The translations under genes and the position numbers were made by a program. From NCBI RefSeq assembly GCF_014695385.1, contig NZ_JACJOD010000022.1:62001-126000 (forward strand): DNA of 64,000 nucleotides, in the 5' to 3' direction. The DNA comes from Trichocoleus sp. FACHB-46 (GTDB lineage: Bacteria > Cyanobacteriota > Cyanobacteriia > FACHB-46). Below, piece after piece: positions 7,950 to 17,475 of the stretch; position 1 is the stretch's first letter; the number at the start of each line of letters is the position of its first letter. The notes under the pieces are model-generated. The model did not search any database, was not told the DNA's origin, and saw only the letters and a program-made list of their open reading frames with translations.

Positions 7950-9158
7950 CTAGCTCCTAACTTCTGGCCCTGGCTCTTGGCTCTTGCTTTCTGAATACAA
8001 ACGCTGTAACTGCGATTGCAACTGAGTTTGTAAAGATTTATCTAATTGGATCACCAAGCCAGGAAACTCTAGGTCGCTAGTGGCTACTAAATGAGGCTTT
8101 TGGTTTGTAGGTGGCCACAAAAGCCAACGGCTACCGAGAGGCAAGGTATTCAGGCTTTGGGGATTTTGCGTCAGCCAAACCATGGGCAACTCAGGTAAAC
8201 TCTCTGCCCGCACTTCTTCGCCAGCGTAGGTACCCGCTAATGCCTCTAAAACCGAGCGATCGCCTTGGAGCAACCCTGTACCCGCCGTCCACAGCTTCAC
8301 ATGAGTATCCCGGTGAGCCATGTAGAAATACAGCGACGCTGCCGCAATTACCGCTTGTTCAAAATCATCGGCTTGCCAAGCCCCCGCACTATCTAGGCAA
8401 ATGACAATCTCTTCTCCGCCTGTAAAAACTTCTAACTCCCGCACTCGAAATTCACCATAACGAGCGCTTGTCCGCCAATGAATTAAGCGAATCGGATCAC
8501 CCCAACGGTAAGGTCGTAAAGCCCGAGTAATCCCTTCTGTAGCGTTTTGGGAGCGGCGGCTACTGTGAAACTTGGGGCTGTTCTCTCGCCCAATTTCATC
8601 GATTAGGGGGCAAGCTGTGAGGGGTAAAACCGTAGGATAAACGATCGCCGCTGCTTTAACGGTGCGCTCCCGCCGACACCAAAACAATCCCAAAGGTGCT
8701 GCGGTGCGGAGTTGTAAATTGTGCCAGCGATACACCCCCCGCTTCTCAGTCGGCTGGAAGTAAGTCCAGCGGTAAGTTTTTCGAGGTGGAATCGCTTCCA
8801 CGACCGTTGCCGCAGGTTTCGCCAAGCGATAGGGCAGCAGATCCCGAACTTGCAACAGCGTCTTGGCTTGGGCGGTGCGGTTTTCCAGGTCTAGCTCAAT
8901 GGTGAGGTCACTCCCCACACTGACCGGATTGATCGGACGGCGTGTCACCTGAATGCCTCGCAGCGATCGCTCTGGCAAAATGGCGGCAACCCCCAACAGG
9001 GCCACGATCACCCCGCTCATCACGTATAACCAACCAGACAGGGTATTGGTGCCCGCTGCAAAGAAGAAAATGGCCAGCCCTGCTAGGAGCCAACCACTGT
9101 AGGAGGGCGTGACCCAATGCGTTTCTAGCCAGTCAGCGATTCGCTTGCCAAGGTTCAT
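7950..9158 (-). CDS. DUF58 domain membrane protein
   Basis: A 402-residue protein with two N-terminal membrane helices (about 23-40 and 43-62) and a soluble DUF58 domain carrying its signature WGDPIRLIHWRTSAR at 219-233. DUF58 proteins resemble vWA-fold proteins and usually stand beside a MoxR AAA+ ATPase and transglutaminase genes; none of these is adjacent here. The segment after the signature (EIVICLDSAGAW) looks like a degenerate vWA MIDAS strand. Function unknown; a role in assembly of envelope or metal-dependent complexes is only inferred from the family. Confidence 0.88.
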   Translation of the reverse strand: MNLGKRIADWLETHWVTPSYSGWLLAGLAIFFFAAGTNTLSGWLYVMSGVIVALLGVAAILPERSLRGIQVTRRPINPVSVGSDLTIELDLENRTAQAKTLLQVRDLLPYRLAKPAATVVEAIPPRKTYRWTYFQPTEKRGVYRWHNLQLRTAAPLGLFWCRRERTVKAAAIVYPTVLPLTACPLIDEIGRENSPKFHSSRRSQNATEGITRALRPYRWGDPIRLIHWRTSARYGEFRVRELEVFTGGEEIVICLDSAGAWQADDFEQAVIAAASLYFYMAHRDTHVKLWTAGTGLLQGDRSVLEALAGTYAGEEVRAESLPELPMVWLTQNPQSLNTLPLGSRWLLWPPTNQKPHLVATSDLEFPGLVIQLDKSLQTQLQSQLQRLYSESKSQEPGPEVRS

Positions 9159-9238
9159 AGTGGATGCCTATCCTGAAGCCAAACCGTTCGTCGGAGTTGG
9201 CTCCAGTCTAGACCAAGCGATCGCAGACTTGAAAGCCC

Positions 9239-9838
9239 TTAAGGTAGGGCAGGCGATTCTACGGGGGTGGTTAGCGGGGTAAAGCGAGGGGGTAGGCTGG
9301 CATCTTGCGGAATGAAGTTGGGGGCAAAATCAACGACTGGGTCACCAGCATCCAGACAGGTTGCCATTGCATTGGTTGGGGTGAGGTCGTCAACCCGGCG
9401 GCTCAATCCCACGACACAGTCCGCAAAGCGCTTGGGTAGCAAACTACGGCGGCAAGTATCCAATACTTCTGGGAGGGCGGGGTTTTCAGTCTCGCGATTA
9501 ATGTCTACCACACAACTGGCAAGTTCTAGCGGCCGTCGCACTTGGCGGCAAGTCAAGAGAGCATCCAGACCTGCGACTGACGTTTGGCGGGTAATTCGCT
9601 CAACACAGTTGGCCAAATCTCTGGGACGGAGTACCTCTCCACAAGCCTCAGCCACAATGGGGGGATCAATCCCCGCATCTAATAAGTTAGCGGCACAGGT
9701 TTCATATTCATTACGCTGAGTTTGAAACAAGAAAGCAGCAGCAGGGTCTGGAGGTATGGCAAGAACCAATAACCCAGCGATCGCCAGGGGTGCCCCAGAC
9801 AAACGAAGTAAGTAGCGCGGAAGATCGATGTGACGCAT
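9239..9838 (-). CDS. Secreted protein with four paired-cysteine repeats
   Basis: A 199-residue protein with a signal peptide (about 1-35, ending DPAAA). The mature part holds eight cysteines at 48, 66, 78, 97, 109, 129, 141 and 161: two interleaved series each with a period of 30-32 residues, giving four repeats of the form C-x(17-19)-C. Repeats share a consensus P-x(2)-LA-x-CV-x(2)-I-x-R-x-T. The last 35 residues are Pro-rich. The even spacing suggests a disulfide-stapled helical repeat in the periplasm or outside the cell. I do not recognise a named family. ATG with GAAGGAGAG upstream. Confidence 0.78.
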   Translation of the reverse strand: MRHIDLPRYLLRLSGAPLAIAGLLVLAIPPDPAAAFLFQTQRNEYETCAANLLDAGIDPPIVAEACGEVLRPRDLANCVERITRQTSVAGLDALLTCRQVRRPLELASCVVDINRETENPALPEVLDTCRRSLLPKRFADCVVGLSRRVDDLTPTNAMATCLDAGDPVVDFAPNFIPQDASLPPRFTPLTTPVESPALP

Positions 9839-9911
9839 AACAGCTACTAGAAGGAGAGCAACAAAATCAACTAATAATCAACAAGCGAAGCTGCGGTGAT
9901 TGTCTCATATT

Positions 9912-9951
9912 GTTTAGGATTTGGGTCTAGGGTTTAGGTTTAGGGTTTACG
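9912..9951 (+). repeat. Short degenerate TTTAGGG-like tract
   Basis: In the dxs upstream region the bases read as variants of TTTAGGG (TTTAGGATTTGGG, CTAGGGTTTAGG, TTTAGGGTTTAC), about five imperfect units. Likely simple-sequence drift rather than a functional site. Confidence 0.5.
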
Positions 9952-10035
9952 GTTGGTTGAGAAAAGGTCAGTAAAACCATCTAGAGTGAAAAAGGTAACT
10001 AAAATCCATTTCAACGACCCAGGGGGTACTCCGGT

Positions 10036-11940
10036 ATGCACCTGAGTGAACTGACCCATCCCAACCAATTGCGGGGTCTTTCGGTTCATCAACTGCAACA
10101 AATCGCGCGTCAAATTCGAGAAAAACATTTACAAACAGTTGCCGCCAGTGGCGGTCACCTCGGCCCCGGATTGGGAGTCGTGGAACTGACATTAGGGCTT
10201 TATCACACCCTAGACCTCGACCGCGATAAGGTAATTTGGGATGTGGGTCACCAGGCCTATCCCCACAAATTGATTACAGGACGCTATCACCGCTTTCATA
10301 CCCTGCGCCAAAAGGACGGGGTAGCGGGCTACCTAAAGCGCTGTGAAAGTAAGTTTGACCACTTCGGTGCGGGTCACGCCTCTACTAGTATCTCAGCAGC
10401 CTTAGGGATGGCTTTAGCCCGTGACTTGAAGGGTGAGAAGTTCAAATCAGTCGCCGTGATTGGGGATGGTGCGCTCACAGGGGGCATGGCGTTGGAAGCC
10501 ATCAACCATGCAGGGCACTTACCCAAAACCAATTTGCTGGTAGTGCTCAATGATAATGAGATGTCGATCTCACCCAACGTTGGAGCATTGTCTCGCTATC
10601 TCAACAAGATGCGTCTCAGCCCCCCCATGCAGTTCCTCTCGGACAACCTCCAAGAGCAAGTCAAGCAGCTACCCTTTGTGGGCAGTTCGCTTTCTCCGGA
10701 ACTGGGTCGGATCAAGGAAGGCATGAAGCGCTTGGCCGTTCCTAAGGTGGGAGCGGTATTTGAAGAATTAGGCTTCACTTACATGGGGCCAATTGATGGA
10801 CACAACTTGGAAGAGCTGATTGCTACCTTTGAGCACGCTCATCAGCAAGTGGGGCCAGTTTTGGTGCATGTGTCTACCATGAAAGGTAAGGGATACGCGA
10901 TCGCGGAGCAAGACCAAGTTGGCTACCACGCCCAATCGCCGTTTAACTTAGCAACAGGCAAAGCGGCTCCTTCCACGAAACCCAAGCCCGCTAGCTACTC
11001 CAAAGTGTTTGGCGACACATTGGTGAAGTTGGCAGAGAACAACCCCCGAATTGTGGGTATTACAGCGGCTATGGCGACTGGGACTGGCTTAGACAAGCTT
11101 CAAGCCAAGCTCCCCAAGCAATATATGGACGTAGGAATTGCTGAGCAACATGCAGTGACAATGGCTGCGGGTCTTGCCTGTGAGGACATTCGGCCTGTCG
11201 TGGCGATCTACTCCACCTTCCTGCAAAGAGGTTACGACCAAATTATTCATGATGTCTGCATCCAAAACCTGCCTGTCTTTTTCTGTATCGATAGAGCAGG
11301 AATTGTCGGTGCTGATGGTCCTACCCATCAAGGCATGTATGACATTGCCTATCTGCGCTGTATCCCCAATATGGTGCTGATGGCTCCTAAGGACGAAGCT
11401 GAATTGCAGCAGATGATGGTGACAGGCATCAACTACACCGATGGTGCGATCGCTATGCGTTATCCCCGTGGCAACGGTCATGGTGTGGCCTTGATGGAGG
11501 AAGGCTGGGAACCTCTGCCCATCGGCGAAGGAGAAGTCTTACGCCAAGGTGATGATGTCTTGCTCGTTGGTTTTGGCTCAATGGTCTACCCAGCCATGCA
11601 AGCCGCAGAGATTCTCAGCGAACACGGGATTGAAGCCACTGTCGTCAATGCTCGCTTTGCCAAACCACTAGACATCGAACTGATTGCTCCTTTGGCGCAA
11701 AAGATCGGTCGGGTGGTGACGCTGGAAGAAGGTTGTCTCATGGGTGGCTTTGGCTCAGCAGTAATGGAAGCGCTGATGGATCACAATGTGGTGGTGCCTG
11801 TCATGCGAATTGGTATTCCTGATGGGTTGGTTGAGCACGCAACCCCAGAGCAGTCTATGGTGACGCTAGGCCTCACCCCTGCTCAAATCGCCGATCGCAT
11901 TCGCACCACTTTCGTGAAATCAACTGTCACGGTTAGCTGA
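10036..11940 (+). CDS. dxs: 1-deoxy-D-xylulose-5-phosphate synthase
   Basis: Condenses pyruvate and glyceraldehyde-3-phosphate to DXP, the first and controlling step of the MEP isoprenoid pathway that feeds carotenoids, phytol and quinones. The 634-residue length is standard. Seen: the start [12 protein letters not shown], the HxGxxLG-type [15 protein letters not shown], the thiamine-diphosphate motif beginning GDGALTGG (about 143-150) and ending near LNDNEMSIS, the pyrimidine-domain [13 protein letters not shown], and the C-terminal transketolase domain. ATG with AGGGGG nine bases upstream. A strong terminator closes the gene at 11968-11992, so it is probably monocistronic. Confidence 0.97.
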   Translation: MHLSELTHPNQLRGLSVHQLQQIARQIREKHLQTVAASGGHLGPGLGVVELTLGLYHTLDLDRDKVIWDVGHQAYPHKLITGRYHRFHTLRQKDGVAGYLKRCESKFDHFGAGHASTSISAALGMALARDLKGEKFKSVAVIGDGALTGGMALEAINHAGHLPKTNLLVVLNDNEMSISPNVGALSRYLNKMRLSPPMQFLSDNLQEQVKQLPFVGSSLSPELGRIKEGMKRLAVPKVGAVFEELGFTYMGPIDGHNLEELIATFEHAHQQVGPVLVHVSTMKGKGYAIAEQDQVGYHAQSPFNLATGKAAPSTKPKPASYSKVFGDTLVKLAENNPRIVGITAAMATGTGLDKLQAKLPKQYMDVGIAEQHAVTMAAGLACEDIRPVVAIYSTFLQRGYDQIIHDVCIQNLPVFFCIDRAGIVGADGPTHQGMYDIAYLRCIPNMVLMAPKDEAELQQMMVTGINYTDGAIAMRYPRGNGHGVALMEEGWEPLPIGEGEVLRQGDDVLLVGFGSMVYPAMQAAEILSEHGIEATVVNARFAKPLDIELIAPLAQKIGRVVTLEEGCLMGGFGSAVMEALMDHNVVVPVMRIGIPDGLVEHATPEQSMVTLGLTPAQIADRIRTTFVKSTVTVS

Positions 11941-11967
11941 CAACTTTACCTACCTCTATTAATTCCT

Positions 11968-11992
11968 AAGGTGGGCAGTGCCCACCTTTTTT
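11968..11992 (+). terminator. Intrinsic terminator of dxs
   Basis: Perfect 9-bp stem (AAGGTGGGC at 11968-11976 with GCCCACCTT at 11980-11988), 3-base loop AGT, then a run of T. It lies 28 bases past the dxs stop. Confidence 0.93.
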
Positions 11993-12180
11993 AGTTTAAA
12001 CATCAGCTCTTTATCTTTTGATTCAGATCAAGCTTCACAAAATTTTTTAGATTTAGCTCTGTAATCAGCTTCAAACTTTACTGCTCACCTATCTCGATCA
12101 TGTTATCTTGGCCCTAATTTACTTGTATAAGTTTGTCAACCAAGATCTAAATCGTTAAAAAGTTAATTGGGCTAATTATA

Positions 12181-13815
12181 ATGAAAAGCTTACTAAGTAG
12201 GGCTCAATCTAAGAAACTAGATTTTGATTTCTATTTTAGAGTCGCACTTTACATACTAATTTCAGCATTTATCCTATTAAAGATTCTATCCTCCAATCAC
12301 AACTTGTATTTCGATCGCGATGAAGTTAGAAAACTATTGAGAACATCAGGTTTCACTAATCAACAATTCATTCAGTTGACGTACAACGCGGAACCCATCA
12401 ACGTCAACAAACTATTGGGTCAATATCAAGTCCCCTGTGGAGACTGCAAACCAAAACCAAATCTATCAGCTTTAACTAACAATTTAGAACATCCACCCCT
12501 TTACTATATACTTTTGCAAAACTGGTTATTAGGAATTGGCTATTTATTCAATTCCAAGCTGTTTTCAACCCTAATTTCAATCGCAACAATACCAGCAGTT
12601 TATTGGTTAGCCCAGGAAATCTTTAACAACTCTCAAATAAGCTTGCTCAGTGCAACTCTCTTTACTGTATCGCCCTATTTATTTTCCATGGGCCAACACG
12701 TCAGTCAATATTCGCTGTGGGGTGCATTAATTTGTTTGTCTAGTGCTCTATTCGTTCGGGCCGCACGCAATAACAACAAGCTTCTCTTTACGCTGTATAC
12801 AGCAACTAATTTACTTGGTCTGTACACACACTTATTCTTTATTCTTCTGGTCTTTTCACATGGTTATTATTTAGCCCTCAATCGCTCTTGGCGATCGCTA
12901 CAGTACTACTGGATCTCACTTTCCTTTTCAATCTTATGTTTCACACCTTGGGCTCTAAGTATTTTGTCCCAACGTGAGAAATTTGAAGAAACTGCTGGTA
13001 TCTCCGATGAAAGCGTAGGAGCTGCACCTAATGTGCTAGGTTCTTTTATGAACGGAACCACTGCTGTAATTCAAACTTTTTGGAAAAATTCTAATGTTAG
13101 TTTACTCAGCAACGATTTTGTCCAAAACCCGCTGGCAATCTCTATTGCGATTTTTATATTCGCTACTCTCACTTACTATATTTGTTTGAGGCTATCTACT
13201 CAAAAGAATAGCTTACTAGTTTTATCTGTCTTGTATGGAACGATGTTGCCACTGATGCTGCTCGGCACTCTTTTGGGTCATGGTTTAGCTTATAAGGTTC
13301 GATATTATTTACCTGCAGTTATATTTTTTATTATCGGCATTAGCTTTTTCATTGTTCAGCAATTACAGCATAGGGATCAAAGAAGACAATTTTTGGGGAT
13401 AGGGCTGTCAAGCTTGGTATTACTCTCTAGCTGCATCTCTACCTCTAATTTGTTTGTGAAAGTAGTGTCAAATCAGAGTTCAGGCCCTCAGCTAGGCGCA
13501 GCTTATGAGTTGGTTGCTCCAGTGATTAATCAGGCAAATAAACCATTGATCATTAGTAGCGAGGAATATATCAAAGTTTTAATGCTAAGCCACCGTCTCA
13601 AACGCAATGCTGAATTTCTTCTGCTATCTAATGCGAGCAGTAATTTAGTACAAGTCATTCAACCAAAAATTACTGAATATCAAAACTCATATAGCGAGAT
13701 TTTCATCTTTAACCCATCGAAAAACATTAGTGAGTCTTTGACCCAAGCAGGCATCAACTTTAACAAATTTCCAGAGCGATGGAGAAAACCAGTTGCTTAC
13801 CAAGTTCTTAAGTAG
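12181..13815 (+). CDS. Multi-pass membrane glycosyltransferase, GT39/PMT-like
   Basis: A 544-residue protein with about ten hydrophobic segments. It has the layout of the ArnT/PMT-like GT-C glycosyltransferases: acidic pair in the first extracytoplasmic loop (FDRDE, Asp47-Glu48) and EHPPLYY at 103-109, both of which recur in the second GT39-like protein of this window (28805-30601). Such enzymes use polyprenyl-phosphate sugars to modify lipids, polysaccharide or proteins on the outer face of the inner membrane; the substrate cannot be told. The gene and its 180-base upstream region are markedly AT-rich with just one HIP1 site, suggesting acquisition from elsewhere. No clear ribosome-binding site. 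Confidence 0.8.
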   Translation: MKSLLSRAQSKKLDFDFYFRVALYILISAFILLKILSSNHNLYFDRDEVRKLLRTSGFTNQQFIQLTYNAEPINVNKLLGQYQVPCGDCKPKPNLSALTNNLEHPPLYYILLQNWLLGIGYLFNSKLFSTLISIATIPAVYWLAQEIFNNSQISLLSATLFTVSPYLFSMGQHVSQYSLWGALICLSSALFVRAARNNNKLLFTLYTATNLLGLYTHLFFILLVFSHGYYLALNRSWRSLQYYWISLSFSILCFTPWALSILSQREKFEETAGISDESVGAAPNVLGSFMNGTTAVIQTFWKNSNVSLLSNDFVQNPLAISIAIFIFATLTYYICLRLSTQKNSLLVLSVLYGTMLPLMLLGTLLGHGLAYKVRYYLPAVIFFIIGISFFIVQQLQHRDQRRQFLGIGLSSLVLLSSCISTSNLFVKVVSNQSSGPQLGAAYELVAPVINQANKPLIISSEEYIKVLMLSHRLKRNAEFLLLSNASSNLVQVIQPKITEYQNSYSEIFIFNPSKNISESLTQAGINFNKFPERWRKPVAYQVLK

Positions 13816-13929
13816 TGGTACATCAGAAGAGGCGCGATTTCTTGCCGTAAAACCTTAGTAAGCGAAGTCGGCAGCGTAGGATACAAGTATGCGTCTTTTC
13901 GTGCGATCGCCCTACCCTAGCCCCACCCT

Positions 13930-14535
13930 ATGACTGCAACGGCTCCTGCTAAAACGATTCCTCCTTGGCTGCCTCGTCAGGCATTTCTGGCCAAGAGTTT
14001 TCATTGGATTAATCTGATCAGTTTGTTTCTCATGGTGACTAGCGGGTTGCAAATTTATAATGCGAATCCTGTGTTTGGGGGCCGAGCAGGTTGGCAAATT
14101 CCGCCTATCTTTGCGCTAGGAGGATGGTTAGCAGGAGGACGACATTGGCACTTTGCGGCGATGTGGTTATTCTCCTTAAATCTGCTGTGGTATGGTCTTT
14201 ATGTTTTGGTTTCGCGTCGATGGCGACATCGCTTTGTGGGCACAAACGACCTCAAAGCTTTACAACGTAGCCGTAACCCACAACGTCGCATCTACGCTTG
14301 GCATCGGATTGCTTACACTGTCATCGTGCCAATTTTGTTGCTAGCTGTCTTAACTGGAATTGGCATGTACAAACCCGCCCAGTTTCCCTGGATTGTGGAT
14401 ATGTTCGGTGATTGGCAAGCCTTACGGATTGTGCATTTTAGCTCCGTGCCCATTGTGGTGCTGTTTGCGATCGCCCACTCTTGGCTAGGTTTGAAAGCGG
14501 GTGGCTCACGACTGCTGGAATCTATGTTTTGGTAG
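13930..14535 (+). CDS. Four-helix cytochrome b-type membrane protein
   Basis: A 201-residue protein with four membrane helices (about 25-45, 74-96, 127-147, 166-187) of the bacterial cytochrome b561 / Ni-hydrogenase b-type family. Candidate haem ligands are His25, His74, His125, His169 and His183. It is followed 52 bases later by a molybdopterin oxidoreductase, so it most likely passes electrons between the quinone pool and that enzyme. This resembles MsrP-MsrQ logically, but the helix count and sequence fit cytochrome b561 rather than MsrQ. ATG start. Confidence 0.83.
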   Translation: MTATAPAKTIPPWLPRQAFLAKSFHWINLISLFLMVTSGLQIYNANPVFGGRAGWQIPPIFALGGWLAGGRHWHFAAMWLFSLNLLWYGLYVLVSRRWRHRFVGTNDLKALQRSRNPQRRIYAWHRIAYTVIVPILLLAVLTGIGMYKPAQFPWIVDMFGDWQALRIVHFSSVPIVVLFAIAHSWLGLKAGGSRLLESMFW

Positions 14536-14587
14536 ATAGTGTTTTGGTCGGCAGTGTTTTGATAGAGAGTACTTTGGTGATAGGACA

Positions 14588-15319
14588 ATGGGTTTGATTC
14601 GGGTTCCCCAGTCTCAGTTCAATCAGCTCAATCGGCGGCAATTCCTACAAGTCTCTGGGCTTTCCAGCCTAAGTTTTCTTTTGGGCGGTTGCGGTGGGCC
14701 ATTATTTGAAGACATTGTTGGCAAAGTGTCTGAGCCGCTAAATCAACGAGTAGAAACTCTCTTATTTCAACCCCAAAAACTGATTCCAGAATTTCCTTTA
14801 GGAGCGATCGAACCTGAAGCCTTGATTGTCAATTCCTTTCGGGGCAATCCAGTGATTGATCCAACTACTTTTCGCTTAGTGATTGATGGAGAGGTGAACC
14901 AACCTTTAAGTCTGAGTATGGCTGAGATTCAGCAACTTCCCCTGACTTCGATGGTGATTCGTCATGTCTGTGTCGAGGGATGGGCCGCGATCGTGCAATG
15001 GGGTGGCGTCAGGCTGCGAGAGCTAGTGGCGCTGGCAGAACCAAAGCAAGAGGTGAAATATGCCTACTTCCAGTCTGCGGATGGTTACTACGGCAGTTGG
15101 GATTTACCTTCGGCCTTGCATCCTCAAACTTTGATGGCTTACCAGAAGAACGGAGAACCTTTGCCTGTAGAAAATGGAGCTCCGTTACGTTTAGCCTCTC
15201 CGGTCAAGCTGGGCTACAAACAGAGTAAATGGGTGACTCGCATCACCTTAATGAGCCAATTAGGGCGGGTCAAAGGTTACTGGGAAGATCAAGGTTATGA
15301 ATGGTTTGCAGGGCTTTAA
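14588..15319 (+). CDS. Molybdopterin-dependent oxidoreductase (sulfite-oxidase fold), Tat-exported
   Basis: A 243-residue protein with a twin-arginine motif NRRQFLQ (Arg16-Arg17), a hydrophobic stretch and a lipobox-like LLGGC (Cys35), so a Tat-exported, possibly lipid-anchored protein. The oxidoreductase molybdopterin-binding domain follows; HVCVEGW at 126-132 supplies the Mo-ligating Cys128. The family includes YedY/MsrP and sulfite oxidases; substrate is unknown here. The C-terminal dimerisation domain of true sulfite oxidase is absent. Likely co-transcribed with the preceding cytochrome b gene, its probable electron partner. Confidence 0.86.
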   Translation: MGLIRVPQSQFNQLNRRQFLQVSGLSSLSFLLGGCGGPLFEDIVGKVSEPLNQRVETLLFQPQKLIPEFPLGAIEPEALIVNSFRGNPVIDPTTFRLVIDGEVNQPLSLSMAEIQQLPLTSMVIRHVCVEGWAAIVQWGGVRLRELVALAEPKQEVKYAYFQSADGYYGSWDLPSALHPQTLMAYQKNGEPLPVENGAPLRLASPVKLGYKQSKWVTRITLMSQLGRVKGYWEDQGYEWFAGL

Positions 15320-15348
15320 TTTTCACCCAACTTATGAGGAGAAGTTGC

Positions 15349-15846
15349 TCAAGGTTGCATTCCTAAAAACTGCCGAATCACAGTGACGATCGCCTCTTTA
15401 TCTTGACGGCTGGCATTGAAACCACATTGTAGCGTCAGGACGCGATCGCCTCGCAATAACAGCACACCTTGGTATGTAGCCTTAGACTCATCAGAGTCAT
15501 GATGCCAGCTAGCCAACTGCAATTGCACATCTACGATGTCTTTCAAGGCAAATTCAGTGGTTTTGGTTTTGGGCAGTCTATGATGCCGAACGGTCAGCGA
15601 GTTCAAGGCTTTGTCAAATTGATAAGTTACAGCTTGACCTGCGATGAGAAACAAAAGCGCTCCACAGCCAAACCAAAAGACTACAAATAAGGGAAACCAC
15701 CAAAGGTAGTTTAGCCAGGAATTGCTTGCACTCAGCCACAACAGCAGTACTGGCAAGACGATCGCTATGCCTGCGGCCAACCTCCAAACTTGAGTAGGAC
15801 GGTGACGCAGAACCAGTTTTGTCGCAGTTTGTTCCACAGTTTTCAT
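15349..15846 (-). CDS. Membrane protein of unknown function with PH-like C-terminal part
   Basis: From the ATG at 15846 (MKTVEQTATK) the product has 165 residues; the frame runs open to 15978 but the extra 44 residues have no family look. Two membrane helices (about 23-42 and 47-70) are followed by a beta-rich soluble part with RHHRLPKTKTTEFALKDI and VLLLRGDRVLTLQCG. This topology resembles bacterial PH-domain-type membrane proteins, but I cannot assign a named family. Convergent with the molybdopterin enzyme; the 29 bases between them hold a weak 6-bp hairpin. Confidence 0.68.
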   Translation of the reverse strand: MKTVEQTATKLVLRHRPTQVWRLAAGIAIVLPVLLLWLSASNSWLNYLWWFPLFVVFWFGCGALLFLIAGQAVTYQFDKALNSLTVRHHRLPKTKTTEFALKDIVDVQLQLASWHHDSDESKATYQGVLLLRGDRVLTLQCGFNASRQDKEAIVTVIRQFLGMQP

Positions 15847-16032
15847 AGTTGCCGCCGAGTCAAAGCCTGATGATTTAGTAAAAGCCTCTATGAAAACTTT
15901 CCCTAGAAGACTGATCGAATTGTTAAATGCTGTTGTTTTTCGACGCTGAAACTGGACAATTCCGGTGCAGCCAGCCAATCTTCAGTAGGAGACCGTATCT
16001 GCAACTAGACAGCCTAGGGCGGGAAATACTGC

Positions 16033-17475
16033 ATGAGCTTTTTCGACAAACTCAATGAAGCGATCGCTCGCAACCAGAGCTTGCTGTTTTTGGGGCTGGA
16101 CCCAAACCCAGAAATGATGCCCGCCCATCCTGGCAACACGTCACCGGAAGCGTTGATCGAACAGTTATGGGACTGGCTGCAATTCGCGATCGCGGAAACC
16201 GCTGATTTAGTTTGTGCCTATAAACCCACGTTAGGCTTCTACACAGCTTTAGGCGCTCCAGGTCTAGAACTACTCCAGCGCACGCTTGCGGCTATCCCAG
16301 AGCATATCCCGGTGATTCTAGATGCCAAACATGCGGACCTCAACACCAGCACTTTAATTGCTCGGACTGTGTTCGAGGAGTGGCGGGTGGATGCGATTAC
16401 GCTCAATCCTTATGCAGGCCAAGACCAAATCGCGCCATTTCTGATGTATCCCGGCAAGGCAGCCTTTGTACTTTGCTGCACTTCCAACCCAGCCGCGATC
16501 GCCCTGCAAACTTATCCCAACGCCCAGGAACCACTGTATGTTCAAGTTGTGCAGGAGGCGAGAAGCTGGGGTACGCCGGAACAAGTAGGCTTAGAAGTCG
16601 GCACTACTTCACCCGAAGTATTGAGAAAAATTCGAGCGATCGCGCCAGAACGCTTGATTCTAGCCCGGAGTATCTGGGCCGAAGATAGTGATTTAGCCGC
16701 ATTGCTAGCCGCAGGCTTGAGCTTCGAGGGAGATGGGTTACTGATTCCGGTGCCCCAGGATTTAGTCAGCAACAAGCATTTGGGTAGAGCCATTCAGTCG
16801 TTAAGCGAAGAAGTCAACCAAATCCGAGTGGAACTGGTGGGGCAGGCTTCTAACTGCGACCTATGGATACCCGATGTTTGCCCCTTAGATCAGCACCCAC
16901 ATTTAGATCTAATTCTGCAACTCTACGACATTGGCTGCATCCTATTTGGGGAGTTTGTGCAAGCTTCTGGTGCTACCTTTCCCTACTACATCGATCTCCG
17001 CAAAATCATCTCCAATCCTCAAATCTTCCACCAAGTCCTAACCGCTTATGCGGATATTCTGCAAGATCTAAGTTTCGATCGCATTGCTGGGATTCCCTAC
17101 GGCTCCTTACCAACTGCTACTGGCCTGTCGCTCCGCCTCAATTACCCAATGATTTTCCCTCGTAAGGAAGTTAAAGCTCACGGAACTCGGCGCGTGATCG
17201 AAGGCAATTTTCAGCCTGGTGAAACGGTAGTGGTGGTAGATGACATTTTAATCAGTGGCAAAAGCGCGATCGAAGGAGCGGAAAAGCTGAAATCAGCAGG
17301 CTTAAATGTGGAGGATATTGTGGTGTTTATCGACCATGAACAAGGCGTCAAAACGCGACTGCAAGAGCAAGGCTATCAAGCCCACTCAGTTTTAAGCATT
17401 TCTGAAATCACGCATACACTCCACCAAGCTGGACGACTCACTGACCAGCAATTTCAAGCTTTTGTAGAACATTAA
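16033..17475 (+). CDS. pyrFE: Bifunctional orotidine-5'-phosphate decarboxylase / orotate phosphoribosyltransferase
   Basis: A 480-residue fusion performing the last two steps of UMP synthesis. Residues 1 to about 275 form a group-2 OMP decarboxylase (FLGLDPNPEMMP near the start; catalytic LDAKHADLNTS around 96-106). Residues about 285-480 form orotate phosphoribosyltransferase, with the PRPP-binding signature VVVVDDILISGKSA near 399-412. The domain order (PyrF then PyrE) is the reverse of the animal UMP synthase, which is known from several cyanobacteria and some other bacteria. No separate pyrE or pyrF is nearby. ATG start; no close operon partner. Confidence 0.95.
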   Translation: MSFFDKLNEAIARNQSLLFLGLDPNPEMMPAHPGNTSPEALIEQLWDWLQFAIAETADLVCAYKPTLGFYTALGAPGLELLQRTLAAIPEHIPVILDAKHADLNTSTLIARTVFEEWRVDAITLNPYAGQDQIAPFLMYPGKAAFVLCCTSNPAAIALQTYPNAQEPLYVQVVQEARSWGTPEQVGLEVGTTSPEVLRKIRAIAPERLILARSIWAEDSDLAALLAAGLSFEGDGLLIPVPQDLVSNKHLGRAIQSLSEEVNQIRVELVGQASNCDLWIPDVCPLDQHPHLDLILQLYDIGCILFGEFVQASGATFPYYIDLRKIISNPQIFHQVLTAYADILQDLSFDRIAGIPYGSLPTATGLSLRLNYPMIFPRKEVKAHGTRRVIEGNFQPGETVVVVDDILISGKSAIEGAEKLKSAGLNVEDIVVFIDHEQGVKTRLQEQGYQAHSVLSISEITHTLHQAGRLTDQQFQAFVEH

